Of a stretch of 64,000 nt of DNA, positions 8,822-18,085 are shown piece after piece. The stretch covers positions 62,001-126,000 of the forward strand of contig CAKVMD010000001.1 of NCBI GenBank assembly GCA_934771475.1. The letters are read 5' to 3'. This DNA comes from an uncultured Clostridia bacterium (GTDB lineage Bacteria > Bacillota > Clostridia > Christensenellales > UBA1242). The position numbers and the translations under genes are program-made. The notes under the pieces are model-generated. The model ran no database searches, was not told the DNA's origin, and was given only the letters and a program-made list of their open reading frames with translations. Positions within the stretch are counted from its first letter, which is position 1; the number at the start of each line of letters is the position of its first letter.

Positions 8822-10411
8822 ATGAACATATTAAACATGTTGTGTTCTTCCGCTGTAACGGTCGGGATTGTTACCGGGATTGTTGCCATTATCGCAGGTG
8901 GCGCACTTGGAGCAGTTCTATATAAGTTAATTGCAAGCAAAAAACTTGGAAAGAGCAAGTCAAATGCTGTAAAAATTATTGAAGAAGCGTATGCAGAAGC
9001 GAAGAGCATAAAAAAAGAAAGCCTTTTTGAAGCCAAAGAAGAAGCACAAAAAATTCGCGATGAGGCCAATGAGGAAGCCAAAGAGCGTAGAGGCGAAATT
9101 CAAAAGCAGGAAGAAAGACTAGACCAAAGAGAAGAATATCTCACAAAGAAAGAGGTGTCATTAGACGCCAAAACCGAACAACTGGAACAAGCCAAGATTT
9201 CAGTTGAAAATGAAAAGAACAAACTTGGCGAGAAGATTAAAGAGCAAGATGTAATTAAAGAGCAAATGCTTGAAAAACTTGAAAAAATTTCAGGACTAAG
9301 CCAAAAAGAAGCAAAAGATTTGCTTGTTGAGAGCATTACTGATGATGCCAAAAAAGATGCAGGACTTATGGTTAAACGCATTGAAGATGAGGCAAAGGAA
9401 AAGGCGGACGCGCTTGCTAGAAATATTGTAACTGGCGCAATTCAAAAGTGCGCCACAGACCTTACGAGTGAAATGACTGTTACAACAGTGGCACTTCCAA
9501 ACGATGAAATGAAAGGGAGAATTATTGGGCGCGAAGGCAGAAATATTCGCTCAATAGAAAGCGTAACAGGAGTAGAACTTATAGTTGATGATACGCCAGA
9601 AAGTATTACGATTTCAAGTTTTGACCCAATAAGAAGAGAAATCGCTAGATTGACTCTTGAAAAACTTATAGTAGATGGAAGAATTCATCCAGCAAGAGTT
9701 GAAGAAGTTGTTGAAAAGGCAACCAAAGAAGTAGACCGTGCCATAAAGGAAGCTGGCGAAAACGCTTGCAATGAAACAGGCATTTACAATTTGCATCCAG
9801 AACTTGTAAAAGTTTTAGGAAGGTTAAAATATAGAACTAGTTATGGACAAAACTGTCTGAAACACAGTATTGAAACATCAATCATTGCTGGGTTAATCGC
9901 GACAGAACTTGGCGCAAATGTTCAAGTGGCAAAACGAGGCGGGCTTCTTCACGATATCGGAAAAGCACTTGATCATGAAATCGAAGGGACTCATGTTAAG
10001 ATTGGCGTAGACCTTACAACAAAATACAAAGAATCAAAAGAAGTTATTCATTGCATTGAAGCCCACCATGGGGATGTTCCATTTGGTTCAATCGAAGCCA
10101 TCATCGTTCAAGTAGCTGATGCCATATCGAGTTCAAGACCGGGCGCAAGACGCGAGAGTTTTGAAAATTACATCAAACGTCTTGAACAACTTGAAGGTAT
10201 TTGCAATGACTTTAAAGGTGTTGAAAAATCTTATGCTATTCAAGCGGGTAGAGAGGTTCGCATAATTGTAAAGCCTGAGGTAATAAGCGAAAGTGATGCT
10301 ATCTTCCTTGCTAAGGATATTACAAAACGCATTGAGAATGAAATGCAATACCCAGGACAAATTAAAGTGGTTGTTATAAGAGAAAATCGTTTTACTGAAA
10401 CTGCGAAATAA
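8822..10411 (+). CDS. rny: Ribonuclease Y
   Basis: RNase Y is the membrane-anchored endonuclease that starts bulk mRNA decay in Firmicutes. The 529-residue protein has an N-terminal membrane helix (about residues 11-37), a long Glu/Lys coiled coil (about 45-200), a KH domain ([19 protein letters not shown], about 230-250) and an HD domain with metal ligands ([14 protein letters not shown], then EAHHGD). All parts are intact and the length is typical. AAAGGGGAC gives a strong ribosome binding site. The gene stands alone between its own promoter and a terminator. Confidence 0.97.
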   Translation: MNILNMLCSSAVTVGIVTGIVAIIAGGALGAVLYKLIASKKLGKSKSNAVKIIEEAYAEAKSIKKESLFEAKEEAQKIRDEANEEAKERRGEIQKQEERLDQREEYLTKKEVSLDAKTEQLEQAKISVENEKNKLGEKIKEQDVIKEQMLEKLEKISGLSQKEAKDLLVESITDDAKKDAGLMVKRIEDEAKEKADALARNIVTGAIQKCATDLTSEMTVTTVALPNDEMKGRIIGREGRNIRSIESVTGVELIVDDTPESITISSFDPIRREIARLTLEKLIVDGRIHPARVEEVVEKATKEVDRAIKEAGENACNETGIYNLHPELVKVLGRLKYRTSYGQNCLKHSIETSIIAGLIATELGANVQVAKRGGLLHDIGKALDHEIEGTHVKIGVDLTTKYKESKEVIHCIEAHHGDVPFGSIEAIIVQVADAISSSRPGARRESFENYIKRLEQLEGICNDFKGVEKSYAIQAGREVRIIVKPEVISESDAIFLAKDITKRIENEMQYPGQIKVVVIRENRFTETAK

Positions 10412-10415
10412 ACAA

Positions 10416-10452
10416 AAAAAGATATTTCTTGGATACAGGGAATATCTTTTTT
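10416..10452 (+). terminator. Intrinsic terminator of rny
   Basis: AAAAAGATATT (10416-10426) pairs with AATATCTTTTT (10441-10451) around a 14-base loop; the right arm runs into the T tract. Confidence 0.8.
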
Positions 10453-10547
10453 AATATGTGGAATTAAGTCTTTAAAAAATTGGTTTAATATTTATAAAAT
10501 TATTCCTATAAAATAATAAATAAAATCGCTCTTGAATACATTATTGT

Positions 10548-11171
10548 ATGAACAATTTTATAACTACATTATCTAATTCTTTTTCATCTTGCGTCTGGCT
10601 CGCGATACTACTCGTAGCGCTATGTCCATTGCTCGAAAGCAAAATAGCTTTGCCACTTGCTTTAAACAGTGCTATTTGGGCAAGTAGCACATTAAAACCA
10701 TTAACAGCATTCGTTTTATCTTTTGTTGGTAGCAGTTTGCCTTGCTTTTTTATGATAATCATTACACGCAAACTAAAATCTAAAACAACTGGATTTATAT
10801 CTAGTAAGTTTACAAACAAATATCAAGCAAAGGCTAACAGCATAAGTAAATTTTCTAACTTTCAAAAATATCTCGCCTTATGTGCTTTTTCGGCTCTGCC
10901 ACTTCCATTGACAGGCGTTTGGTCGAGTAGTGTTATAGCCGGACTAACGGACTTGAAAGTTGGCAAGTCGATTTTGTCAATCCTTTTGGGCAACTTGTTA
11001 TCGTGTGGCATTGTTATGTCATTATGTTGTTGGTTTAAAAATTCAATAGGAAATATTTGTTTAATTTCTATAAGCATAGTAATTGCATTTCTAATGATAG
11101 ACCTTATCGCAAATCTGATTAAAACATTGTACAAAAAGGTAAAGGAAAAATCAAATCATGTTGCAAGTTAG
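10548..11171 (+). CDS. Small multidrug export family (COG2426-like) membrane protein
   Basis: A 207-residue integral membrane protein resembling the Sm_multidrug_ex family: an N-terminal block with LLESKIALPLALNSAIWAS, then a conserved ALCAFSALPLPLTGVWSSSVIAGL, then LLGNLLSCGIVMSL. About five hydrophobic segments are visible. The family name comes from old annotation; a drug-export role has little direct support and the substrate is unknown. There is no ribosome binding site before the ATG. A TACATT at 10537-10542 could act as a -10 box for a leaderless transcript, but no good -35 box is visible. Confidence 0.72.
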   Translation: MNNFITTLSNSFSSCVWLAILLVALCPLLESKIALPLALNSAIWASSTLKPLTAFVLSFVGSSLPCFFMIIITRKLKSKTTGFISSKFTNKYQAKANSISKFSNFQKYLALCAFSALPLPLTGVWSSSVIAGLTDLKVGKSILSILLGNLLSCGIVMSLCCWFKNSIGNICLISISIVIAFLMIDLIANLIKTLYKKVKEKSNHVAS

Positions 11172-11277
11172 AAGAGAAGTAAAAGACTCTTTTGAGATAA
11201 AGTGCCTCCAAAAATGAGACAACTAAAATAAAACTCATTCCTTCATCACAAGAATAAAAAACAAATTTATTAATTAT

Positions 11278-11321
11278 AAAAAACACCTCCTATGGTTTTA
11301 TCACCACAGAAGGTGTTTTTT
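11278..11321. terminator. Bidirectional terminator between converging genes
   Basis: Arms AAAAAACACCT (11278-11288) and AGGTGTTTTTT (11311-11321) pair over 11 bases. Inner CTATGG/CCACAG adds partial pairing. T runs occur at the end in both directions, so it can serve the plus gene ending at 11171 and the minus gene ending at 11450. Confidence 0.88.
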
Positions 11322-11449
11322 GCTCGCAAGAAATTTACAAAGAGATGAATGCTTTCTTTCACATAATCTTTTATTATAACTTAATTTCTAAATCTCGCTT
11401 ATTAAATATTTAAAAATCAAAAGCATTTAAATATTGTTAAATGGCAATC

Positions 11450-13402
11450 TTACTTCCATTTTCTAATAAGCAATGACCTTTTTATGTAATATCTAGCAGG
11501 AATTACCGCCAAGATAAACACGATTGGCAAAATTAAAGTTGTTGCATACAATGAAAATTCATTAACTGCCATTCCAAAAGCGAAGTTTAGGCCAATACAT
11601 AAGCATATCAATGCACCTGTAATGGTCCAAATTTGCCATTGTGGAAGAATTTGTTTAGGCAACCAACTCTTGTACTTAATCATATTGTAAGTTTGGATAC
11701 TCACATCGACAATCAGTAGTGCAGGGAGTACAATATACAAGAAATTAAAAGTGGCATTCAACATAGTTGATTTGAGAAGACTAATATAAGTAATCGTCGA
11801 ACCAAGGCAGGCACAAATAAATGTAATCAAACTTGCTATAAAATATAGTTTGTTGGTGTTATGGGAAGTTTTTGTGCTAGGTTTTTCATATACATCAAAA
11901 GAAATGTTTTGATTCTTATAAAAATCTTTTAAATCGTTATAATCATATAAGCAATCTTCGCGCTGCTCCTCGCTCAAAGAACCCTTTGTTTTAGCATATA
12001 ATTTAGAAAGAATTTCTTGATGGGACGGATCAATAGAGGAGTCTCTCTTAGGTGCGGGAAGTTTTTCTTTTCCGTTGTCAGGTAAAATTTTTAATCTAGG
12101 AGGCTCAATCTTTCTAGGTTTTTCAATGCTTGATGCATCAACATGCGCCACAATAAATTTGCCATCATCAATCTTTGGCTCTTCCGTTTCTTTTAACTTG
12201 TTTTCGCCAGATTCTGTAATTGAAACATTGCTTGAATTATTTTTCTCGCTTTCAAGTTTGTCCTTGTAGTTTGTAAAACGCGCAAAAGAATCTTGACTTT
12301 GGTTATATGAAGTTCTGTTTTGCATTAAAGAATTTTTAAACTCTTCCAAATTCGCCTTTCTCTTTTCGGTAGAAGAGGAGAGCAGTGGTGCTTCCGCAGC
12401 GATAGAAATTTGGTCTTCTGCAAAACTCTTTTTCTTTTTATAACTATTTATGTCTTTTGAAATATCATAAAGCCTTTGATTGTAGTCTGCAACTTCCTGT
12501 TTATTCAAAAATACAGCATCATCCTTATTCTTTTCAACGCTTTCTTCATCTTTATTTTCTTCAACTTTGTCAGCGTTCAACAAAGCGTTTTTTATCGAAA
12601 AAGCATAATTATTTTGTTTGTTGTCGCTTTGTTCTACATAAGAGGACTCATTTGCAACCGCAACGATTTTGTCATCTTGGTTTTCGTCTTCGCGCTCAGT
12701 GATAATAGTGTCTTCACTTGGATAAGCATATTCTTCATTTTCAAGAGGGGATATCTCGTTATCATCCAAGGTTTCGCCATAAAGTTCGACACTTTCTTCT
12801 ATTTCATTTTCTGCATTATTTTGCTCTTGTGCAACAAGGTCTTGATTACCAAATTCATTTTGATTTTCGATTTTCATTTCGTCAGCATCTTCTTGCTCTA
12901 CATCTACACTTGAAAAATCAAAGAAATCACTATTCTCATTTAAATCATCTCGCTCTTTATTTTCGCTTAAATTGCTTTCATTTAAAGCAAGACTCTCATC
13001 TAAATCATTATTGTTGAAATTGTCGATTGAGCTTTCGCTTGCATTGGTTACATTCATATCAATAGGGGCTTGCTCTTTTACATCTACATCTTCAAATTCA
13101 CTAAAAACATCTATATTATTACGCGTAAAATATTGGTCTATTTCATTATAAAAAGCGCGCCCTGAATCAGTAATGGAGTAGTATTTGCGATTTGGCCCGA
13201 GTTCACTTGTTTTTAAATACGAAGAAACATAACCTTGCTTTTCCATACGAGTAAGGTTAGAATAAACGCTAGGCTTTTTAAGATTCACTTTCCCGCCTGA
13301 TTTTGAGTTGATTTCTGTGATAATGTCAAGACCATAGAAATCTCTTTCAAGCAAGCAGTTGAGTATTAAGTAGGAAAGTTGACCCTTAGCATACAATTCC
13401 AT
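11450..13402 (-). CDS. PadR-type DNA-binding domain fused to an acidic linker and a membrane domain
   Basis: A 650-residue protein with three parts. Residues 1-90 are a PadR winged helix (GQLSYLILNCLLERDFYGLDII, then KKPSVYSNLTRMEKQGYV, then GPNRKYYSITDSG). Residues 100-500 are very acidic and low complexity, rich in Glu, Asp, Asn and Ser, probably disordered. Residues 520-645 hold about four hydrophobic helices (YFIASLITFICACLGSTITY, FLYIVLPALLIVDVSI, WTITGALICLCIGLNFAFG, TLILPIVFILAVI) and a basic end. This predicts a transcription factor tethered to the membrane. Typical PadR proteins are 100-200 residues and soluble. AAAGGGAG precedes the ATG, and the promoter upstream is excellent. Target genes and signal are unknown. 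Confidence 0.8.
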   Translation of the reverse strand: MELYAKGQLSYLILNCLLERDFYGLDIITEINSKSGGKVNLKKPSVYSNLTRMEKQGYVSSYLKTSELGPNRKYYSITDSGRAFYNEIDQYFTRNNIDVFSEFEDVDVKEQAPIDMNVTNASESSIDNFNNNDLDESLALNESNLSENKERDDLNENSDFFDFSSVDVEQEDADEMKIENQNEFGNQDLVAQEQNNAENEIEESVELYGETLDDNEISPLENEEYAYPSEDTIITEREDENQDDKIVAVANESSYVEQSDNKQNNYAFSIKNALLNADKVEENKDEESVEKNKDDAVFLNKQEVADYNQRLYDISKDINSYKKKKSFAEDQISIAAEAPLLSSSTEKRKANLEEFKNSLMQNRTSYNQSQDSFARFTNYKDKLESEKNNSSNVSITESGENKLKETEEPKIDDGKFIVAHVDASSIEKPRKIEPPRLKILPDNGKEKLPAPKRDSSIDPSHQEILSKLYAKTKGSLSEEQREDCLYDYNDLKDFYKNQNISFDVYEKPSTKTSHNTNKLYFIASLITFICACLGSTITYISLLKSTMLNATFNFLYIVLPALLIVDVSIQTYNMIKYKSWLPKQILPQWQIWTITGALICLCIGLNFAFGMAVNEFSLYATTLILPIVFILAVIPARYYIKRSLLIRKWK

Positions 13403-13427
13403 GAAAAATCTCCCTTTATATACTCAA

Positions 13428-13456
13428 ATTATAATAAATATAGGGTGTAAAGTCAA
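13428..13456 (-). promoter_or_regulatory. Promoter of the membrane PadR gene
   Basis: Reading the minus strand, TTGACT (complement of 13451-13456), a 17-base spacer, and a perfect TATAAT (complement of 13428-13433). The start of transcription lies about 20 bases before the ATG. Confidence 0.85.
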
Positions 13457-13475
13457 ATTATTTTTTAATATTTTT

Positions 13476-13503
13476 GCGCTATTATGCATCGCATACTAGT
13501 GAA
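13476..13503. repeat. Palindrome, CTATTATGC / GCATACTAG arms
   Basis: CTATTATGC and GCATACTAG pair around an ATC loop with one mismatch. It is a member of the intergenic palindrome family seen also at 18086 and 46458, and lies just upstream of the PadR promoter. Confidence 0.65.
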
Positions 13504-14238
13504 AACATAATATGGGAGAGGTTTGTGCTTTTTTATATAAGGAGTATAAATTTAATATAAAAATTATTTTTTCTCTCATTCATGGGTAGTTGAGTTATAA
13601 ATAGAGGGCTTTGAGAAATATTCATCCGCTTGTAGGCTTTCAAATAGAAAATTGCAAAAAGTATTAAATTGAGGTATAGGAAATATGCGCAATTATACAC
13701 AAATCTTGTACTTAATCATATCAAGAAGAAAATACAACATAACAAACCACACAAAACGTCCAATTTTTAATGTGGGGGATTGAATGGAGATGAACAAAAA
13801 GTTTCTATCTTTCTTTTTTTGAAACATAAATAAAAGAGGGGACTTGCAAAAAGCCTCATTTTTATTAAAAATTGATAGAATTTACCCATTTATATCTATG
13901 CGTAAAACACAAGTTTTACGCAATTATAGTCGCATACTAGCAATGTTTTGCCGACTATTATGTTATTTTATTATAACCATTTTATTTGACGCTCATATTT
14001 TAATTTATTGGTCTTTTATCTACATACTAGTTCAATCATATTTTATTTTTGATATTTTATCTGGTTTAATTCACTTTAATAATTTTAAATTGCTTAAAAT
14101 CTTAAATATTAAAGATATAAATCATACTAAATAATTAAATCGCCGAAAACCAAAATTTCCGTTTAAACATAAGTGTACCCACCATGTTTTGCGCCAAATT
14201 TCATAATCTTACAATATATAAATTTATGCTTTGCAAAA

Positions 14239-15195
14239 TTACTGATTATTTGATATAAATTCCATCATTCTAGTAAACCCGTATGTTTCTTCTCCACAAA
14301 CGCTATCCGTAAAAATCGTTTTTTCCGGATTATTTATAGAAGGCGTATTTTTTATGGTTTTTATTGATAAATAGTTAACGACTTTAACAAAAGCTTTATA
14401 AATATCTTCCCCTTCAAATAATTCGTCTGGAACGCTACACAAAACCGATTCCATATAAACTTGATTTGGCAATCTATTGTTTGCATTGTAAAATAAAACA
14501 TTAAATATTTTCAAAATTTTAATAAAGTTTTCGCCAGCATTTTTTATTTTTGTATTTAATGCTTCACACCTAGCATTTAAATCTATGTCAATAAAGCCTT
14601 TTCTTTTCCCAGCATAATATCTAAATAAACTCTCGTTACTATTCACTAGATATATTTTTATTTTGGTATTTGCGCCAAAATCTTCTTTGCCAAGAATTAA
14701 AATTTCATTTCCATTTAAATAAATCAAAGAAGTCGCTGACAGTTGGTTAGACACAGCCTTTTGAAAATCAACACCAAGGTCATAGATGGAATATTTGGAC
14801 ATATCCTGTGGTTTTGAATTGTCAACTTCTACTTTGTCATCTTTCTTTTTCTTCTTTTTTCTTCTTTTTCGGCGATTTTGCCATGCCAATTTAAACCTTT
14901 GCCAAAGCTCTCTCCAAAAATTGGTCTTTTTTGCAGTGTTTAGTTCTAATTGTGCATTTTCTATACCCAAAAAATATACAAATTGAGAATTATCACAAAA
15001 AGCACCGCTTAACAATTCGTTTACCGGTTGAAGGACAACATTGTTTTTTGTAACATAAGAGACCTTTTCAGCCAGTTCTTCAACGCTGGCTGAAACTACA
15101 CTTCTTACTAAATTTTGCGTCCTTTCAAGATAAATCTCATTGTTTTGCGATGCTATGCTATTTATAAGATTTTTGGAAATTTGAACTTTTGCCAT
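14239..15195 (-). CDS. Divergent nucleotidyltransferase-like protein with a lysine-rich insert
   Basis: A 318-residue protein, 11 bases downstream of serS, with an AAGGA site. The C-terminal half recalls the helical domain of bacterial nucleotidyltransferases of the CD-NTase/OAS type: a GFIDIDLNARCEALNTKIKN stretch, then ENFIKILKIF, then YMESVLCSVPDELFEG and VVNYLSI, which parallels their usual K-N, R-IRIFK and PSYFIECLLYNVP pattern. The N-terminal half has LLSGAFCDNSQF where a GS motif would stand, but no clear D-x-D catalytic pair. Between the halves is a very basic insert (RRKRRKKKKKK, about residues 110-121). The family link is my inference and the protein may be catalytically dead or unrelated. 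Confidence 0.5.
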   Translation of the reverse strand: MAKVQISKNLINSIASQNNEIYLERTQNLVRSVVSASVEELAEKVSYVTKNNVVLQPVNELLSGAFCDNSQFVYFLGIENAQLELNTAKKTNFWRELWQRFKLAWQNRRKRRKKKKKKDDKVEVDNSKPQDMSKYSIYDLGVDFQKAVSNQLSATSLIYLNGNEILILGKEDFGANTKIKIYLVNSNESLFRYYAGKRKGFIDIDLNARCEALNTKIKNAGENFIKILKIFNVLFYNANNRLPNQVYMESVLCSVPDELFEGEDIYKAFVKVVNYLSIKTIKNTPSINNPEKTIFTDSVCGEETYGFTRMMEFISNNQ

Positions 15196-15206
15196 TTAAA
15201 TCCTTT

Positions 15207-16493
15207 TTATTTTTTTGGTAAAATTTTATCTTTTCCACCCATATAAGGTCTTAATGCTTCTGGTATGCTGATTGAGCCATCCTCATTATAATTGTTTTCA
15301 AGGAAAGCAATAATGGCTCTTGGTGAAGCCAAAACTGTATTATTAAGAGTATGAAGCAGATATGTTCCCTTTTCTCCCTTTGCTCTAATTCCAAGTCTTC
15401 TGGCTTGTGCATCACCCAATGTTGAACATGAACCAACTTCAAAATATTTTTGTTGTCTAGGACTCCAAGCCTCAACATCACATGATTTAACTTTAAGATC
15501 GGCGAGATCCCCAGAGCAACATTCTAGCGTTCTTACAGGAATATTAAGGTTTCTAAATATTTCTACCGTAAATTTCCACATTTTTTCATACCAAGACATA
15601 CTATCTTCTGGTTTACATATAACAATCATTTCTTGTTTTTCAAATTGGTGAACTCTATAAAGTCCTCGCTCTTCAAGTCCATGCGCGCCACCTTCTTTTC
15701 TGAAACAAGGAGAATAAGATGTCATTGTTATTGGCAAATCACTTTCTTTAATAATTTGGTCTTTAAATCTTCCAATCATTGAGTGTTCGCTTGTGCCGAC
15801 CAAAAAGAGGTCTTCGCCTTCAATCTTGTACATCATGGCTTCCATTTCAGCAAAACTCATCACGCCATTAACAACATCACTTCTAATCATGAATGGTGGT
15901 ATACAATAAGTAAAGCCTTTATCAATCATGTAGTCTCTTCCATAAGCAATCATTGCTTCATGAAGTCTTGCTGCATCACCCAAAAGGTAATAGAAACCAT
16001 TTCCGCTTGTTCTTCCAGCGCTTTCTTTATCGAGACCGTTTATAGACGCCAAAATATCTGCATGATAAGGAATTTCATAATTTGGGACTGTCGACTCACC
16101 GAAACGCTCATTTTCTACATTTTCGCTGTCGTCTTTCCCAACTGGAACGCTGTCATCAATAATGTTTGGTATAGACATCATCAACGATTTTAATCTCGCA
16201 GAATAAGTTTCTTCTTCTTTTTCTATCTCTATAATTCTTTCGTTATTTTTTACAACTTGTGCCTTAATTTCGCCAGCCTCGTCAATTTTCTTCTCTTTCA
16301 TGAGTTTTCCGATTTGGCTGCTAAGTGTATTTCGGCTTGCACGCAAAGTGTCGCCCTCTTGTTTAAGTGCTCTAATTTTGCCATCAAGATCAAGTACTTC
16401 ATCTACATAGGCAAGTTTTTGATCTTGAAATTTCTTTTTGATATTTTCTTTTACAAGTTCAGGGTTTGTTCTAATTAAATTAATATCTATCAT
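15207..16493 (-). CDS. serS: Seryl-tRNA synthetase
   Basis: A 428-residue class II synthetase that charges tRNA-Ser. The N-terminal coiled-coil arm (about residues 30-110) binds the long variable arm of the tRNA. Catalytic motifs: SYSPCFRKEGGAHGLEERGL (motif 2 region), VHQFEKQEMIV and the motif 3 region near HTLNNTVLASPRAIIAFLEN. Length and motifs are normal. GAGGTG is the ribosome binding site. Unlike many Firmicutes serS genes, no T-box leader is visible between the promoter at 16521-16550 and the start. Confidence 0.97.
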   Translation of the reverse strand: MIDINLIRTNPELVKENIKKKFQDQKLAYVDEVLDLDGKIRALKQEGDTLRASRNTLSSQIGKLMKEKKIDEAGEIKAQVVKNNERIIEIEKEEETYSARLKSLMMSIPNIIDDSVPVGKDDSENVENERFGESTVPNYEIPYHADILASINGLDKESAGRTSGNGFYYLLGDAARLHEAMIAYGRDYMIDKGFTYCIPPFMIRSDVVNGVMSFAEMEAMMYKIEGEDLFLVGTSEHSMIGRFKDQIIKESDLPITMTSYSPCFRKEGGAHGLEERGLYRVHQFEKQEMIVICKPEDSMSWYEKMWKFTVEIFRNLNIPVRTLECCSGDLADLKVKSCDVEAWSPRQQKYFEVGSCSTLGDAQARRLGIRAKGEKGTYLLHTLNNTVLASPRAIIAFLENNYNEDGSISIPEALRPYMGGKDKILPKK

Positions 16494-16520
16494 ATGTTCA
16501 CCTCTTATAAGTATAGATAA

Positions 16521-16550
16521 ATTATAAATCTATTATTGACAACAAGTCAA
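16521..16550 (-). promoter_or_regulatory. serS promoter
   Basis: On the minus strand TTGACT (complement of 16545-16550), an 18-base spacer and a perfect TATAAT (complement of 16521-16526). The untranslated leader would be only about 20 bases, too short for a T-box. Confidence 0.8.
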
Positions 16551-16694
16551 ATAATTTAACAAATTTTTACAGTCTTTACCATATTTAATGGGAATTTAAA
16601 CGGTTTTAGTGGCTAGTTTTTGAGTTTTGAATTAGGTCGAGTCCAATTTAAGTAAACTCAATAATAATTTTACGCATAGATGTTTAAAATCATT

Positions 16695-16722
16695 TTGAAT
16701 TTTATTTTATTTATGATACAAT
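16695..16722 (+). promoter_or_regulatory. Extended -10 promoter directly at the recombinase start codon
   Basis: TGATACAAT (16714-16722) is an extended -10 element; TTGAAT (16695-16700) can serve as the -35 box at 16 bases. The ATG at 16729 is six bases after the -10 box, so the transcript is predicted to begin at the ATG. Confidence 0.7.
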
Positions 16723-16728
16723 CGTGGT

Positions 16729-17775
16729 ATGACAAATATGAATTATTATCAAAAACGCGACCTTCAAAATAGATTAAAAATGGCAAAATATACCGAGCGA
16801 CTCCCCGACTATTGCCTAGATTTTTTTATAGGCATCGAAAGCAAGACTTCATCACTTACTCGATACAATTATTCTTTGGATTTATTTGTGTTTTTTAACT
16901 ATATTTCCCAGTTCGTTTTCAACAAAAAAGAGTCTGACATTACCCTAGAAGACCTAAACAAAATTAAAGCAAGAGATATAGAACAGTATCTTTCATATTT
17001 ATCATATTATGAACTCAATGGAAAACTATATAAAAACGATGAGAAAGGCAAAGCAAGGAAACTTGCCGCTCTTCGAAGTTTTTTTAAGTATCTTTACAAT
17101 CATGATATGATTATAGGAAATGTTGCCAGCAAAATAGAAACCCCAAAACTCCACGATAAAGAAATTGTGCGACTTGAAAAAGATGAAGTAACTCGCCTGC
17201 TCGACACAATAGAAAATCCATATACATTTACCAAGAGACAACAAGAATATAACAAAAATACTTTTGAGCGGGATAATGCGATTGTAACCTTATTTCTTGG
17301 CACAGGCATAAGAATAAGCGAACTGGTCGGACTTGACCTCAATTCATTTGATTTTTCTCAAAACGCTTTTATTGTAACACGAAAAGGCGGAAATCAAACT
17401 ATGCTATATTTTTCAAATGAGGTTGCGCGCGCTCTTAAAACGTGGTTAGAAAAACGCGCTACTCTTGGGCTTGATAAAGATGAGCAAGCAATGTTTATAA
17501 GTCTTCAAAACAAACGAATTTCTGTTCGCGCAGTAGAAAATTTGGTTAAGAAATTTGCAAAAGTAGCAAGTCCGCTAAAAAAAATAAGTCCACACAAACT
17601 GCGTAGTACATTTGGTACTAACCTTTACAAAGAGACCAAAGATATTTACATAGTTGCTGATGTTCTTGGACATAAGGATGTTAATACTACAAAACGCCAC
17701 TATGCGGCAATAAGTGAAGATATGAGAAGAAATGTCGCAAACGTGATAAAACTCGGTAGAGATGAACAAAACTAA
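16729..17775 (+). CDS. Tyrosine recombinase, XerS/XerC-like
   Basis: A 348-residue site-specific recombinase. The N-terminal SAM-like core-binding domain spans about residues 20-150 and the catalytic domain about 165-340. The catalytic set is intact: Arg in GTGIRISELVGLDL, His-x2-Arg in SPHKLRSTFGTNLY, His in VLGHKDVNTTKRHYAAI, and the nucleophile Tyr in that motif. Its length and its long N-terminal region are closer to XerS of streptococci than to XerC/D (about 300 residues). Chromosome dimer resolution is therefore plausible, but a mobile-element integrase is not excluded. I see no convincing dif-like site nearby. No ribosome binding site is visible and the promoter -10 box abuts the start, suggesting a leaderless mRNA. 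Confidence 0.88.
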   Translation: MTNMNYYQKRDLQNRLKMAKYTERLPDYCLDFFIGIESKTSSLTRYNYSLDLFVFFNYISQFVFNKKESDITLEDLNKIKARDIEQYLSYLSYYELNGKLYKNDEKGKARKLAALRSFFKYLYNHDMIIGNVASKIETPKLHDKEIVRLEKDEVTRLLDTIENPYTFTKRQQEYNKNTFERDNAIVTLFLGTGIRISELVGLDLNSFDFSQNAFIVTRKGGNQTMLYFSNEVARALKTWLEKRATLGLDKDEQAMFISLQNKRISVRAVENLVKKFAKVASPLKKISPHKLRSTFGTNLYKETKDIYIVADVLGHKDVNTTKRHYAAISEDMRRNVANVIKLGRDEQN

Positions 17776-17927
17776 GCCTTTTTAGGCTCGCGAAGAAATT
17801 TGTAAATGAAGTGATGTCTTCTCTTTATTCGCAAGAAAAACTCAAATAAGTGAAGATTTTCTTTTAAATCTTAACAGCAAACTTAAAATTCATATAAACA
17901 AATTATCAATATTTTAATTTTTGTGTA

Positions 17928-18024
17928 TATAATTGTTTTTACTGCACACTATAAAGGTGTGAAGGAGATATGCTTCACATTAGAAGAAGCCACACATCAA
18001 TATGAGTGTGGCTTCTTTCTTTTT
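17928..18024 (+). ncRNA. Short terminator-ended transcription unit with an 11-codon micro-ORF
   Basis: A TATAAT at 17928-17933 could start an RNA at about 17940 that ends at a strong intrinsic terminator (GAAGCCACAC at 17986-17995, GTGTGGCTTC at 18006-18015, then a T-rich tract). Inside is AAGGAG (17962-17967) and ATG (17970), opening a frame MLHIRRSHTSI that stops at 18003-18005 in the terminator loop. The ribosome binding site and ATG lie in the loop of a second hairpin (TGTGAAG 17958-17964 with CTTCACA 17973-17979). An alternative pairing, CACAC 17945-17949 with GTGTG 17957-17961, would compete. It looks like a leader-peptide attenuator or small RNA, but no gene follows on this strand. Confidence 0.5.
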
Positions 18025-18085
18025 CCGCTTTTTTACTTTTTGGACAAAACGGTGTTAGAGTGTCATTATGTTTCCCCACATTAAA

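Larger units (their letters stand above)
13403..14238. other. 836-base gene-poor AT-rich spacer
   Basis: Beyond the PadR promoter, this stretch holds a palindrome at 13476-13503 and a perfect hairpin at 13899-13922 (TGCGTAAAAC, loop ACAA, GTTTTACGCA). A lone CGCATACTAG at about 13930 matches one arm of the window's palindrome family. A 12-codon micro-ORF with a GGGGG site at about 13783-13821 (MEMNKKFLSFFF) is possible but unsupported. A TTG-started frame at 13844-14134 would encode 96 hydrophobic residues, but it crosses the perfect hairpin and has atypical composition, so I do not call it a gene. Confidence 0.5.

Noticed and set aside
13844..14134. A TTG-started 96-residue hydrophobic frame with a GAGGGG site nearby.
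   Set aside because: It contains a perfect hairpin and AT-driven composition. No family is recognised, so it was kept only as a note in the spacer.
14820..14872. Programmed frameshift at the A-rich lysine run of the nucleotidyltransferase-like gene.
   Set aside because: The frame continues without a break into a coherent C-terminal domain; no alternative product is evident.
16600..16728. A dif-like site beside the XerS-like recombinase.
   Set aside because: No 28-31 base sequence with paired Xer arms could be recognised.
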